A stretch of DNA of 64,000 nt, taken from positions 1 through 64,000 of the forward strand of contig JASGCM010000015.1 in NCBI GenBank assembly GCA_030054175.1, written 5' to 3'. The DNA is from Alphaproteobacteria bacterium. Its GTDB lineage: Bacteria > Pseudomonadota > Gammaproteobacteria > Burkholderiales > Burkholderiaceae_C. The notes beneath the pieces are model-generated. The model did no database searches. It was not told the origin of the DNA and saw only the letters and a program-made list of their open reading frames with translations. Both the position numbers and the translations under genes were made by a program. Below are positions 42,587 to 51,100 of this stretch, one piece after another (positions within the stretch are counted from its first letter, which is position 1; every line of letters begins with the position of its first letter).

Positions 42587-43630
42587 ATGAAAGCCCTAAA
42601 CCCTTTGCGTGACTTTCGGGTTGACCCCAATGCCATTTCTTGGGTCGGCCAAGACCTGCAACGCCCCGAATGTATTCTGGCCGAGCCCGGTGGCGACCTG
42701 TGGGTGGCCGACGCACGTGGCGGGGTGACCCACATTCGACCCGATGGTACCCAGCGCTTCATCGGGCAGACCCGCGATGCCCGATTTGAGCGCACAGCCA
42801 CCGACAGCGTGGAGGGCGCCGAAGCCAAGTTCACCACCGGAACTTTGCCCAACGGTTTGGCCTTCGCAGCCAACGGCGACATCTTGATTTCGAACTTCGG
42901 CACCGACTTGCTCGAGGTCATGACCCGCGAAGGCGAAACCCGCACCTTGTACGACCAAATCGACGGGCATCCCATCGGCAAAGTGAATTTCGTCTTGCGC
43001 GACATCCGCAACCGAATTTGGCTTACTGTGTCCACCCGCATCAACCCCTGGACCCAAGCGGCCAGCAGTCGGGTGCGTGATGGCTATGTGGCGGTGGTGG
43101 ACGAACAGGGTTTGCGGGTCGTTGCCGAGGGTTTTTATTTCACCAATGAAATCCGACTGGACGCACAGGAAGAGTGGCTCTACATCGTCGAGACAACTGG
43201 CCCGAACATCAGCCGCATGCGGGTGGTGGAAACCCTGCAGGGTGTCATCTTGCGCGATCGCGAGGTGTTTGGCCCCAGCCATTTGGGCGGATTTCCCGAT
43301 GGCATCGCCTTTGACGCATGGGGCAACCTGTGGTGCACGTTGATCATGGTCGACCAGTTGATCGCGCTGACACCCGAGGGTGACCGGTTGGAGTTGCTCG
43401 ATGCCGGAGATACCGCCGCCAGCGCCCGCCTGTTGGCCGATGTCGCCGCCGGGACGCTCAGCACAGAAACCATGCTGGCGACCCATGGCACGCTGGCCCC
43501 CTGGATGGCCAGTGTCACCTTTGGTGGCCCCGACCTGCGCACGGTGTACATTGGTAGCCTGATGGGTCATCGCATCCCGTGTTTTCGCTCGCCGGTGGCG
43601 GGCTTGCCCATGGTGCATTGGCCGCGTTGA
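42587..43630 (+). CDS. SMP-30/gluconolactonase-like beta-propeller protein
   Basis: A 347-aa protein with repeated propeller blades (GPECILAEPGGDLWVADARGG-like, GLAFAANGDILISNFGTD, GYVAVVDEQGLRVVAEGFYFTNEIRLD, GFPDGIAFDAWGNLWCT). The FTNEI and FPDGIAFD segments fit the metal-binding SMP-30/Gluconolactonase/LRE fold. It probably hydrolyses a lactone, substrate unknown. ATG 42587 is preferred over the tracked TTG. 33 bases upstream of the cyclase-family gene, so likely one operon. Confidence 0.82.
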   Translation: MKALNPLRDFRVDPNAISWVGQDLQRPECILAEPGGDLWVADARGGVTHIRPDGTQRFIGQTRDARFERTATDSVEGAEAKFTTGTLPNGLAFAANGDILISNFGTDLLEVMTREGETRTLYDQIDGHPIGKVNFVLRDIRNRIWLTVSTRINPWTQAASSRVRDGYVAVVDEQGLRVVAEGFYFTNEIRLDAQEEWLYIVETTGPNISRMRVVETLQGVILRDREVFGPSHLGGFPDGIAFDAWGNLWCTLIMVDQLIALTPEGDRLELLDAGDTAASARLLADVAAGTLSTETMLATHGTLAPWMASVTFGGPDLRTVYIGSLMGHRIPCFRSPVAGLPMVHWPR

Positions 43631-43663
43631 TCCATGTTTTCATGTTCACCCTGCTCTAAAACC

Positions 43664-44464
43664 ATGCCACGCCAATTTGTCGACCTCTCGATCCGCCTGG
43701 AAAACGATGTGCTCAGCGACCCGCCTGCGTTCGCTCCGCGCATCGAGTACTTCAACCACGAGAACACCTACGAGCAAATCGCTCCGTTTTTCCCAGGCCT
43801 GAAAAAAGAAGACTTGCCCGACGGCGAAGGTTGGGCCGTTGAATTCATCCACCTGTGCACGCACAACGGTACTCACCTGGACGCTCCTTACCATTTCCAT
43901 TCGACCATGGATCAAGCGCTGGGCCACAAAAAACCAGCGATTGCGATCGACGAGGTCCCGCTCGAGTGGTGCTTTCAGCCCGGCGTGAAATTTGACTTTC
44001 GCCATCTGCCCGATGGCCATGTGGTGACCGCGGCCGAGGTTGAGACCGAGCTCGCGCGCATCGGCCACACCTTGGCGCCGCTGGAGATCGTGGTGGTCAA
44101 CACGCGCGCCGGTTCACGCTACGGCCACCCCGACTACGTGTCCAGCGGTTGCGGCATGGGTTATGAGGCCACCATGTATTTGCTTGAGCGCGGCGTGCGT
44201 CTGACCGGCACAGACGCTTGGAGCTGGGACGCGCCCTTTGTGCACACGGCAGAAAAATACAAGTCCAGCGGCGACGCCGGCCTGATCTGGGAAGGGCACA
44301 AGGCCGGTCGCGACATCGGCTATTGCCACTTGGAAAAACTACACAATCTCGAAAGCCTGCCGCCGTCGGGCTTTTACATCAGCTGCTTTCCGCACAAGAT
44401 CAAAGGCGCATCGGCCGGCTGGACGCGCGCCGTTGCGATTTTTGACGATCAGCTGTTCAAGTGA
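43664..44464 (+). CDS. Cyclase-family metal-dependent hydrolase
   Basis: A 266-aa protein of the kynurenine-formamidase-like cyclase family. HNGTHLDAPYHF is the HxGTHxDxPxH metal-binding signature, and VDLSIRLENDV is the usual N-terminus. It probably opens an amide or lactone bond. Paired with the SMP-30-like gene, which suggests a small catabolic module acting on a cyclic or acylated compound; the substrate cannot be named. Convergent with the cobalamin adenosyltransferase gene (6-base gap). Confidence 0.88.
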   Translation: MPRQFVDLSIRLENDVLSDPPAFAPRIEYFNHENTYEQIAPFFPGLKKEDLPDGEGWAVEFIHLCTHNGTHLDAPYHFHSTMDQALGHKKPAIAIDEVPLEWCFQPGVKFDFRHLPDGHVVTAAEVETELARIGHTLAPLEIVVVNTRAGSRYGHPDYVSSGCGMGYEATMYLLERGVRLTGTDAWSWDAPFVHTAEKYKSSGDAGLIWEGHKAGRDIGYCHLEKLHNLESLPPSGFYISCFPHKIKGASAGWTRAVAIFDDQLFK

Positions 44465-44470
44465 GCGGGC

Positions 44471-45031
44471 TCAAGCGCCTTTTTGCAGGCGCTCGCTCTT
44501 CCAATACACATCATCACCGCCGTCTTGGCGGTTGAGCACCCGAGCCAAAACGAACATCAGATCGGACAAGCGATTGAGGTATTGGCGCGGCGCATCGTGG
44601 ATGGCCTCTTCAAAGCCTAAAGCGACGACGGCGCGCTCCGCGCGGCGCGCCACCGTGCGGCACACATGGGCTTGCGAGGCAGCGCGGTTGCCCGCCGGCA
44701 GGATGAACTCTTGTAGCTTGGGCAGTTGGGCGTTGTAGTGATCCAATGCCTGATCCAGGGCCGCCACCGCTTGAGCTTTGAGCAACTCGAAACCAGGAAT
44801 GGACAGCTCGCCACCCAGGTTGAAGAGCTGGTGCTGAATCTCAACCAATACCTCGCGCACATCCTCAGGCATGGGCTCACAAAGCAGCACGCCAATGTTC
44901 GAGTTCAACTCGTCGACATCGCCCATGGCGTGCACGCGCAAGCTATTCTTGGACACCCGTTGGTTGTTGCCCAAGCCGGTGGTGCCCCCGTCCCCGGTCC
45001 GGGTGGCGATTTGCGTCAGTCGATTGCCCAT
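44471..45031 (-). CDS. Cob(I)alamin adenosyltransferase, PduO type
   Basis: Transfers adenosyl from ATP to cob(I)alamin to make coenzyme B12. The 186-aa four-helix protein has TRTGDGGTTGLGNNQRVSK at the N-terminus (ATP-binding), AMGDVDELNSNIG, and the C-terminal RAERAVV...YLNRLSDLMFVLARV signature. Divergent from the TauE/SafE gene. Complements the B12-dependent MetH elsewhere in the window, though MetH uses the methyl form. Confidence 0.93.
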   Translation of the reverse strand: MGNRLTQIATRTGDGGTTGLGNNQRVSKNSLRVHAMGDVDELNSNIGVLLCEPMPEDVREVLVEIQHQLFNLGGELSIPGFELLKAQAVAALDQALDHYNAQLPKLQEFILPAGNRAASQAHVCRTVARRAERAVVALGFEEAIHDAPRQYLNRLSDLMFVLARVLNRQDGGDDVYWKSERLQKGA

Positions 45032-45101
45032 GTGCGTTCTTTCCGTAACTGGCGCTATTTTCGCCCAGATGGGCGCTTATGATCAGACTCAAGGATTTAT
45101 C

Positions 45102-45845
45102 ATGGAACACATTTACCCGCTGCTGGTCGTAGCCTTGGGTTTTGGGGTGCTGGGCATCACCGGTTTTGGCTCGGCGCTGATCTCCGTGCCTTTGCTGGCC
45201 TGGGTCTGGCCCTTGCATCAAGTGGTGCCCTTGGTGCTCTCCATCGACTTCATCGCCTGTCTGTTGCTGGGTGGACTGCAATGGCGATTGATCCAACTGC
45301 CGGCGTTGCTGCCCTTTTTCTGCTGGCTGTTGGTGGGCGTGGCATTGGGTGCCGTCTTATCCTGGGTGCCGGGGGTGCTCGATAGCGGTGTCTTGCTGGT
45401 GGCGCTGGGGCTCTATGTCGCCTGGGCCGGTTGGCGCGGCTTGAGCGAAGCGGCACCACGTCCGAATTCGATGCTGCGTCACACTCCTCTGAGCGGCTTG
45501 CTAGGCGGCGTGATCGAAATGTTGTGGGGCACGTCCGGCTCGGTGGTGGTAGGTCATCTGGTATCCCGATTTGAAGACCCGCGCGTGCTGCGGGCTCACA
45601 TCACCCTGTGCCTGATGCTGGTCAGCGGGCTGGCTTGCCTGACTTTGGCCGCCAGTGGGCGCCTGAACACCCCGGAGGTGCGCGAGTGGTGGCCACCACT
45701 GACGGCCGTTGCTTTGGTGTCGATGTTGTTGTGCCACCGCTGGTCGCGCCATGCGCCGGTGGCCCGCCTGCGCCGAGCCATTTTGGGGTTGCTGGTGTTC
45801 AGCGGTCTGGCGTTGGCGCTCCAGGGAGGGCGCTCACTGGCCTGA
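45102..45845 (+). CDS. TauE/SafE-family sulfite/anion exporter-like permease
   Basis: A 247-aa inner-membrane protein with about seven or eight hydrophobic segments and the family start GFGVLGITGFGSALISVPLL, repeated in degenerate form as LSGLLGGVIEMLWGTSG. Members export sulfite, sulfoacetate or other anions; the substrate is not assignable. ATG 45102 follows AAGGA. Ends 18 bases from the convergent oxidase gene. Confidence 0.85.
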   Translation: MEHIYPLLVVALGFGVLGITGFGSALISVPLLAWVWPLHQVVPLVLSIDFIACLLLGGLQWRLIQLPALLPFFCWLLVGVALGAVLSWVPGVLDSGVLLVALGLYVAWAGWRGLSEAAPRPNSMLRHTPLSGLLGGVIEMLWGTSGSVVVGHLVSRFEDPRVLRAHITLCLMLVSGLACLTLAASGRLNTPEVREWWPPLTAVALVSMLLCHRWSRHAPVARLRRAILGLLVFSGLALALQGGRSLA

Positions 45846-45863
45846 AGGGTCAAAGCCCCGTCA

Positions 45864-47309
45864 TCAGTGCCCGCTCGGTGCCGACCAAGACAGGATCTTG
45901 CCCGGGTTCATCAGGTTGTGCGGGTCAAGCGCATGTTTGATGGTGCGCATCAGGCCCACTGCGCCCGAGCCAGCCTCGTTGACCAGGAAATCCATTTTGT
46001 GCAAACCGATGCCGTGTTCTCCCGAGCAGGTCCCGCCCAAGTCGATGGCACGCTTGACCAAGGTCTGATTCAAGGCCTCCGCGCGCATGCGCTCATCGGC
46101 ACTTTCCGGGTCAATCATGTACCCAAAATGGAAGTTGCCATCGCCCACATGGCCCACCAGGAAGTAAGAGATGCCACTGGCATCGGCCTCGGCCATGGAG
46201 TCCAGTAGACAGTCGGCCAAGCGGCTGATGGGCACGCAAGTGTCTGTACTGATGATGCGGCATCCTGCGCGATAGGTGAGCGCAGCGAAGTAAGCGTGAT
46301 GGCGAGCGGTCCACAAGCGGGTGCGCTCTTCGGGCGTGGTGACCCACTCGAACGATTGCCCACCGTGGTCGGTCGCGATCTCTTGCACGGTCTGCGCCTG
46401 CTCTTGAACACCAGCGGGCGAGCCATGGAATTCCATCAGCAGCATAGGTTCCTCGCGCAGGCTCAGCTTGGAATAGGCGTTGACCATGCGCACCGAATTG
46501 GCATCGATGAGTTCGACACGGGCAATCGGCACGCCCATTTGGATGATGGCGATGGTGGTGTTGACCGCATCTGCCACCGAAGAAAAAGAGCAAATGGCGG
46601 CCGAAACCGCTTCGGGCAATGGGTACAGACGGAGTGTGATTTCGGTCATGACGCCAAGCGTGCCTTCACTGCCCACGAACAAGCGGGTCAGGTCATAGCC
46701 CGCGCTGGACTTTTTCGCCTTTGTACCGGTACGGATGACGTCACCTTGGGCCGTGACCACCTCCAAAGCCAAGACGTTCTCGCGCATGGTGCCGTAACGC
46801 ACCGCGTTGGTGCCGCTGGCTCTGGTGGCGCACATGCCACCCAACGAGGCATCGGCCCCAGGGTCGATGGGGAAAAACAACCCCGTGCTTTTGATCTCTT
46901 CGTTCAATTGCTTGCGCGTCACGCCAGGCTGCACCGTCACGGTCAGATCCTCGGGGTTGATCGAAAGCACCTTGTTCATCCGTCCCAAATCGATGCTGAC
47001 CCCGCCTTCGATGGCCAGCAAATGCCCCTCCAGGGAAGAGCCAACGCCAAAGGGGATGATGGGTACGCGGTGACGTGCGCAAATTGCCACCGCATCGGCC
47101 ACATCCGCTGTGCTTTCGGCAAAGACGACAGCGTCGGGGGGCGGCACGGTGGTGAAAGCCGATTCGTCGCGGCCATGTTGTTCGCGCACCGCCATCGCCA
47201 AGGAGCATTGGGTGCCAAAGCGCTGCTGCAACTCGGTCAACGCTTGCGGCGGCACCGTGCGACGGGACACCAAGGGTTGCAAATGTTCGGAGTTGGAGGG
47301 TGCGTTCAT
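45864..47309 (-). CDS. FAD-linked D-2-hydroxyacid (D-lactate/glycolate) oxidase
   Basis: A 481-aa protein of the GlcD/DLD family. It has an N-terminal FAD-binding PCMH domain (IIPFGVGSSLEGHLLAIEGGVSIDL, DPGADASLGGMCATRASGTNAVRYG) and a C-terminal cap with GHVGDGNFHF and CSGEHGIGLHKM. It likely oxidises D-lactate or a related acid and passes electrons to the respiratory chain. ATG 47309 is chosen over the tracked start. Lies 44 bases downstream of parB on the same strand. Confidence 0.9.
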   Translation of the reverse strand: MNAPSNSEHLQPLVSRRTVPPQALTELQQRFGTQCSLAMAVREQHGRDESAFTTVPPPDAVVFAESTADVADAVAICARHRVPIIPFGVGSSLEGHLLAIEGGVSIDLGRMNKVLSINPEDLTVTVQPGVTRKQLNEEIKSTGLFFPIDPGADASLGGMCATRASGTNAVRYGTMRENVLALEVVTAQGDVIRTGTKAKKSSAGYDLTRLFVGSEGTLGVMTEITLRLYPLPEAVSAAICSFSSVADAVNTTIAIIQMGVPIARVELIDANSVRMVNAYSKLSLREEPMLLMEFHGSPAGVQEQAQTVQEIATDHGGQSFEWVTTPEERTRLWTARHHAYFAALTYRAGCRIISTDTCVPISRLADCLLDSMAEADASGISYFLVGHVGDGNFHFGYMIDPESADERMRAEALNQTLVKRAIDLGGTCSGEHGIGLHKMDFLVNEAGSGAVGLMRTIKHALDPHNLMNPGKILSWSAPSGH

Positions 47310-47353
47310 GTTCTTTCTTTCGGTCGCGCTTGGCGGCACATGGTCTTCATGCG

Positions 47354-48277
47354 CTATGACTGACCGCGAAGCCGATCAATCAATCCATTGAGTTCATCGA
47401 GCGATCCGAACTGGATGCTCAGCTCGCCCACTTCTTCGATCTTGCCATGCCTTTTGATGCGCTTTTTGACGTGCACTTCCACTTGGGCCGTGAGCAGGTC
47501 AGACAACTCTTCCTCAACTCGGCGCAAATCACGTGATTTTTCTTTTTTGGGCTGGGTCGAGACCAGTTGAAACTCGGCACCCAGTTTCTTCACCAAGCGC
47601 TCGGCCTCGCGCACAGACATGTGTCGTGCGACGATCTGATTGCCGGCTGTGATTTGCGCTGCACGATCGAGTGCAAGCAACGCACGCGCGTGGCCCATGT
47701 CGATGTCGCCAGCCATCAGCATGTGTTGTACAGGCTCAGCCAAGTTCAGCAAGCGCAGCAAATTGCTGGCGGCGCTGCGTGAGCGGCCCACCGCTTGCGC
47801 GGCCTGCTCGTGGGTCAAGCCAAACTCGCGCACCAGTCGTTGCAAACCCTGCGCCTCTTCCAAGGGGTTAAGGTCTTCGCGCTGGATGTTCTCAATCAGG
47901 GCCATGGCGGCGGCCGACTCGTTGGGCACTTCACGCACCAACACTGGCACTTCGGACAAACCGGCCAAGCGACTGGCGCGAAAGCGTCGTTCGCCGGCGA
48001 TGATTTCAAATTTGCCCGCATGCTCACCATCGCGCAAAGGCCGAACCAAGATGGGTTGCATCACGCCTTGGGCTTTGATGCTCTCGGCCAATTCGTACAA
48101 GGCGCCCTCGTCCATGCGCGTGCGCGGTTGGTACACGCCCGGGACCAAGGCATCCAAAGCCAAGGTGCTGGGCGCCCCTGCAACAGCTGCGCCAGCCACC
48201 GCTTCAGACGGGTCGGCTTTGGGACCCAGCAAGGCCTCAAGGCCCCGACCCAGGCCTTTGGGTTTTTTCGTCACCAT
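47354..48277 (-). CDS. parB: Chromosome-partitioning protein ParB
   Basis: CTPase/DNA-binding protein that loads on parS and interacts with ParA and SMC. The 307-aa protein has the N-terminal GRGLEALL peptide that stimulates ParA, the ParB/Sulfiredoxin-like core (GERRFRASRLAG, ALIENIQREDLNPLEEA), a helix-turn-helix (LTHEQAAQAVGRSRSAASNLLRLL) and a dimerisation C-terminus. ATG 48277 overlaps the preceding gene by 7 bases. Candidate parS sites lie 2-3 kb upstream. Confidence 0.96.
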   Translation of the reverse strand: MVTKKPKGLGRGLEALLGPKADPSEAVAGAAVAGAPSTLALDALVPGVYQPRTRMDEGALYELAESIKAQGVMQPILVRPLRDGEHAGKFEIIAGERRFRASRLAGLSEVPVLVREVPNESAAAMALIENIQREDLNPLEEAQGLQRLVREFGLTHEQAAQAVGRSRSAASNLLRLLNLAEPVQHMLMAGDIDMGHARALLALDRAAQITAGNQIVARHMSVREAERLVKKLGAEFQLVSTQPKKEKSRDLRRVEEELSDLLTAQVEVHVKKRIKRHGKIEEVGELSIQFGSLDELNGLIDRLRGQS

Positions 48278-48954
48278 GTCACCTCCGCCACTGTGGCCTG
48301 CGGGATGGACTCGACCTGCGACCAATATTCATGCACACGCGCCCAACCGCCCACCACACCGCCGCCAGCCGGGGCGTCGGACAAGACCGTGGCACCCCAG
48401 GCGTTGAGACAAGCCGTCAGGTCGGGCGTGGGCTGGCGTTCTTTCCACAGCACGGCCAGCGGCAAAGGCCAGGTCTGCGCCGCCAAGGGCTTCCAAGTGA
48501 ACAATGTCTCTCTCAACTCGGGAGATTGCAAATCGATGGGATCAACCAAAAGCACCGACTTCACCCGCTTGGCTTGTTGGGTGTGGCGCAACCAGGCGTC
48601 CACCAAATGCGCCGCCAAACCATGGGCCAAGAGATGAACTTGCTCGTGACGCAACATGGTTTCTTGGAGTTGCATCATCCAATCACCACGCAATGGGCGT
48701 TGCCAGTCATGCTGGGCCACGCGCCGCAAGCCATGCTGCTGTTCCCATAGGGTCAGCCAGTGACTGGCCGGTGCGCCCTTACAGTCGGGCAAGGTCAGCA
48801 CGGGCGGTTCGCGCAGCGGTCTGATGGATGGGGCCGCTGGGGCCGTCGCATCCACCGCATGGGTTTGCGACGGTGGTTCAGCAGCGCTTATGGTGCCCTC
48901 GGGCAAAACGAGGCCCGAAGTTACGCTGGGGGGAGGTGTATCGAAATCGCTCAT
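48271..48954 (-). CDS. RBBP9/YdeN-type alpha/beta hydrolase-like protein, active site lost
   Basis: A 227-aa protein inserted between parA and parB. The N-terminal 50 residues are Pro/Ala/Ser-rich; then DWQRPLRGDWMMQLQETM and VHLLAHGLAAHLVDAW recall the RBBP9-like serine hydrolases (usually AHSLG). The nucleophile serine is glycine here, and the expected GDAGHI region reads DAPAGGGVVGG, without histidine. It probably has a binding rather than catalytic role. It overlaps parB and starts 3 bases after parA ends, so it is fully embedded in the par operon. Confidence 0.7.
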   Translation of the reverse strand: MSDFDTPPPSVTSGLVLPEGTISAAEPPSQTHAVDATAPAAPSIRPLREPPVLTLPDCKGAPASHWLTLWEQQHGLRRVAQHDWQRPLRGDWMMQLQETMLRHEQVHLLAHGLAAHLVDAWLRHTQQAKRVKSVLLVDPIDLQSPELRETLFTWKPLAAQTWPLPLAVLWKERQPTPDLTACLNAWGATVLSDAPAGGGVVGGWARVHEYWSQVESIPQATVAEVTW

Positions 48955-48956
48955 GT

Positions 48957-49742
48957 TCACATCGTGGGGGCACGTTCTACCAACTCTTGGGCGAAACCCA
49001 GGAAGGCTTGACTGCCTTTGGCCGAGGGGTCAAACACCAAGCCAGGCTTGCCGTAACTCGGCGCTTCGGCCAAGCGCACATTGCGTGGAATGATGGTATT
49101 GAAAACCTTGTCGCCAAAGTGCGCTTTCAGCTGTTCACTGACCTGCTGCTGCAACGTGATGCGGGGGTCGTACATGACCCGCAACAAGCCGATGATTTTC
49201 AGATCGCGGTTCAAATTGGCATGCACCTGTTTGATGCTGTTGACCAAGTCGGACAAGCCTTCGAGGGCAAAATACTCGCACTGCATAGGGACCAACACGC
49301 CATGGGCGGCGCACAGGCCATTGAGGGTCAGCAAAGACAAGCTCGGCGGGCAGTCAATAAGAATAAAGTCGTAGTCTTGGGCCACGGCCTGCAAGGCGTG
49401 GCGCAACCTCAGCTCTCGTTGGTCCAAATTCACCAACTCGATCTCGGCACCGGCCAATTCTCGGTTGGCCCCCAAGACATCGTAACCAGCGGTCTTGCCT
49501 TGCTCAGCCCAAGGGGTGCTGGCCCGGCACTCGGCCACGGTGGCAGAAGCCAGCAAGACATCGTAGACGCTCAACTCGAGGGTGCGCTTGTCGATGCCCG
49601 AACCCATGGTGGCATTGCCTTGCGGGTCCAGATCCACCAGCAACACACGTTGCCCCACCGCCGCCAAGCCAGCAGCCAAGTTGATGGTGGTGGTGGTTTT
49701 GCCCACGCCGCCCTTTTGGTTGGCGACACAAAAAATTTTCAC
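48957..49742 (-). CDS. parA: Chromosome-partitioning ATPase ParA
   Basis: A 261-aa Walker-type ATPase that binds nucleoid DNA and moves ParB-parS complexes. It has the deviant Walker A KGGVGKTTTT, LLVDLDPQGNAT and the IDCPPSLSLLTLN motif, and no N-terminal HTH, as in chromosomal Soj. The start codon is GTG (49742). Downstream of rsmG-lysE and upstream of the hydrolase-like gene and parB. Confidence 0.96.
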   Translation of the reverse strand: MKIFCVANQKGGVGKTTTTINLAAGLAAVGQRVLLVDLDPQGNATMGSGIDKRTLELSVYDVLLASATVAECRASTPWAEQGKTAGYDVLGANRELAGAEIELVNLDQRELRLRHALQAVAQDYDFILIDCPPSLSLLTLNGLCAAHGVLVPMQCEYFALEGLSDLVNSIKQVHANLNRDLKIIGLLRVMYDPRITLQQQVSEQLKAHFGDKVFNTIIPRNVRLAEAPSYGKPGLVFDPSAKGSQAFLGFAQELVERAPTM

Positions 49743-49816
49743 CTCTGACCCTTTGAAATATGCCGATCAACGGCGCCGCGACAGTGTGAAGTATGCATCA
49801 ATCCGATGGCTTTGAA

Positions 49817-50434
49817 TCAGCCTGCAAGCCAAAGAAGGCGCAAGCCAAAACCCATCAGACACAAACCGGCCAAGCGACCCAGGGCGCGTGTCACCTTGGG
49901 GTTGGCTTGCAGGCGCTGCGCCATGGTGTACGTCAGCCACACCACGCCCGAGCAATAGACAAAGCCCAAAACCGCCACGGTCGCCGCCATGAAGCCAAAA
50001 GTCACCCAACCCAGGTGTGTTTGGGGGTCAATGAACTGAGGAAAGAAAGCAAAATAGAACATCACCGCCTTGGGGTTGAGCAGGGTGATCATCATCGTAT
50101 CCAGAAAATAACGACCAGGTCGTACTTGCACCGGTGCCGCAGTCCCGGCGCTGGAGCCGAGCATGCGCCAACCCATCCAAGCCAGATAAACGGCGCCTAG
50201 ACACTGCAAACCCAGGAAGAGGGCGGGTTGTGACTGCAACAGCGCGGCCACCCCGACCACGGTCAGCCACATCAGCACTTGGTCACCCAATAAAAGCCCG
50301 AACACCGAAGCCAATCCACCCCGGAGTCCACCTTGGCTGGTCGAGAGCACCAGAGCCAGATTGCCTGGGCCAGGCAAGAGCAACAACAAAATGAAGGCCA
50401 GAACAAAAGCGCCGTAGTCGGATACGCCAAGCAT
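49817..50434 (-). CDS. LysE/RhtB-family amino acid exporter
   Basis: A 205-aa inner-membrane protein with about six helices. The N-terminal FVLAFILLLLLPGPGNLALVLSTSQGG is the LysE family signature, and a central LNPKAVMFYFAFFPQF motif supports it. It would export a small amino acid or homoserine-lactone-like compound; the substrate is unknown. It sits between rsmG and parA, a break in the usual gidB-parA adjacency. Confidence 0.9.
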   Translation of the reverse strand: MLGVSDYGAFVLAFILLLLLPGPGNLALVLSTSQGGLRGGLASVFGLLLGDQVLMWLTVVGVAALLQSQPALFLGLQCLGAVYLAWMGWRMLGSSAGTAAPVQVRPGRYFLDTMMITLLNPKAVMFYFAFFPQFIDPQTHLGWVTFGFMAATVAVLGFVYCSGVVWLTYTMAQRLQANPKVTRALGRLAGLCLMGFGLRLLWLAG

Positions 50435-50452
50435 GATGGCACCTGTTTGCGC

Positions 50453-51100
50453 TCAGACCTCGGCGCGCCGCATCCAAACCAGGCAACGCTCGGCTTCCAG
50501 GCCGGGCACGGTCAAAGGTTCCACGTGAAACACATCGATACTGGCAGGGAGTTCGGCCATCTCGGCGTCTGGGCGCTTGCCCTTCATCGCCAGCCATTGC
50601 CCCCCCTGAGCCAAAGCCGCATCGGTCCAGAGGGTGAAGTCCGCCAAGGACGCGAAAGCGCGACTGACAATCACAGGCCATGTCTCGGTCAAGGTTTCCA
50701 CCCGCGCGTGGACCGCCTTTAAATGGGGCAGGGCCAGTGTGCCGGAGGCTTGTTGGATGAATGCGGTTTTTTTGGCCACGGCGTCAACACAAGTCACCTC
50801 CCACTCAGGACGGCAAATGGCCCAAACCACCCCAGGCAAGCCGCCGCCCGAACCCACATCGAGGACACGCATCGGTCGGCCCTGGGCATGACGCAACAAA
50901 GGCGGTAACGCAGATAAGCTGTCGAGCAGGTGATGGGTCAATATTTCTTGCGGATCGCGCACAGCCGTCAGGTTATAAACCCGATTCCACTTCATGAGCA
51001 AAGCCATGTAATCCAACAAACGTTGTTGGCGAGCCAGGTCGATGTCCAGACCCAACGCCCGCACCCCCTGCGCCAGGGCGGTCGAGCCGTCGATACTCAT
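50453..51100 (-). CDS. rsmG: 16S rRNA (guanine527-N7)-methyltransferase
   Basis: A 215-aa SAM-dependent enzyme (GidB) that methylates G527 of 16S rRNA. It has [26 protein letters not shown], the SAM loop [16 protein letters not shown], and [11 protein letters not shown]. The ATG overlaps the mnmG stop (ATGA). A parS-like site lies inside the gene. Confidence 0.95.
   Translation of the reverse strand: MSIDGSTALAQGVRALGLDIDLARQQRLLDYMALLMKWNRVYNLTAVRDPQEILTHHLLDSLSALPPLLRHAQGRPMRVLDVGSGGGLPGVVWAICRPEWEVTCVDAVAKKTAFIQQASGTLALPHLKAVHARVETLTETWPVIVSRAFASLADFTLWTDAALAQGGQWLAMKGKRPDAEMAELPASIDVFHVEPLTVPGLEAERCLVWMRRAEV
50517..50532. promoter_or_regulatory. parS: parS-like site 1
   Basis: GGTTCCACGTGAAACA matches the parS consensus TGTTTCACGTGAAACA at 14 of 16 positions. 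It lies inside rsmG, about 2.2 kb from parB. Confidence 0.7.
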
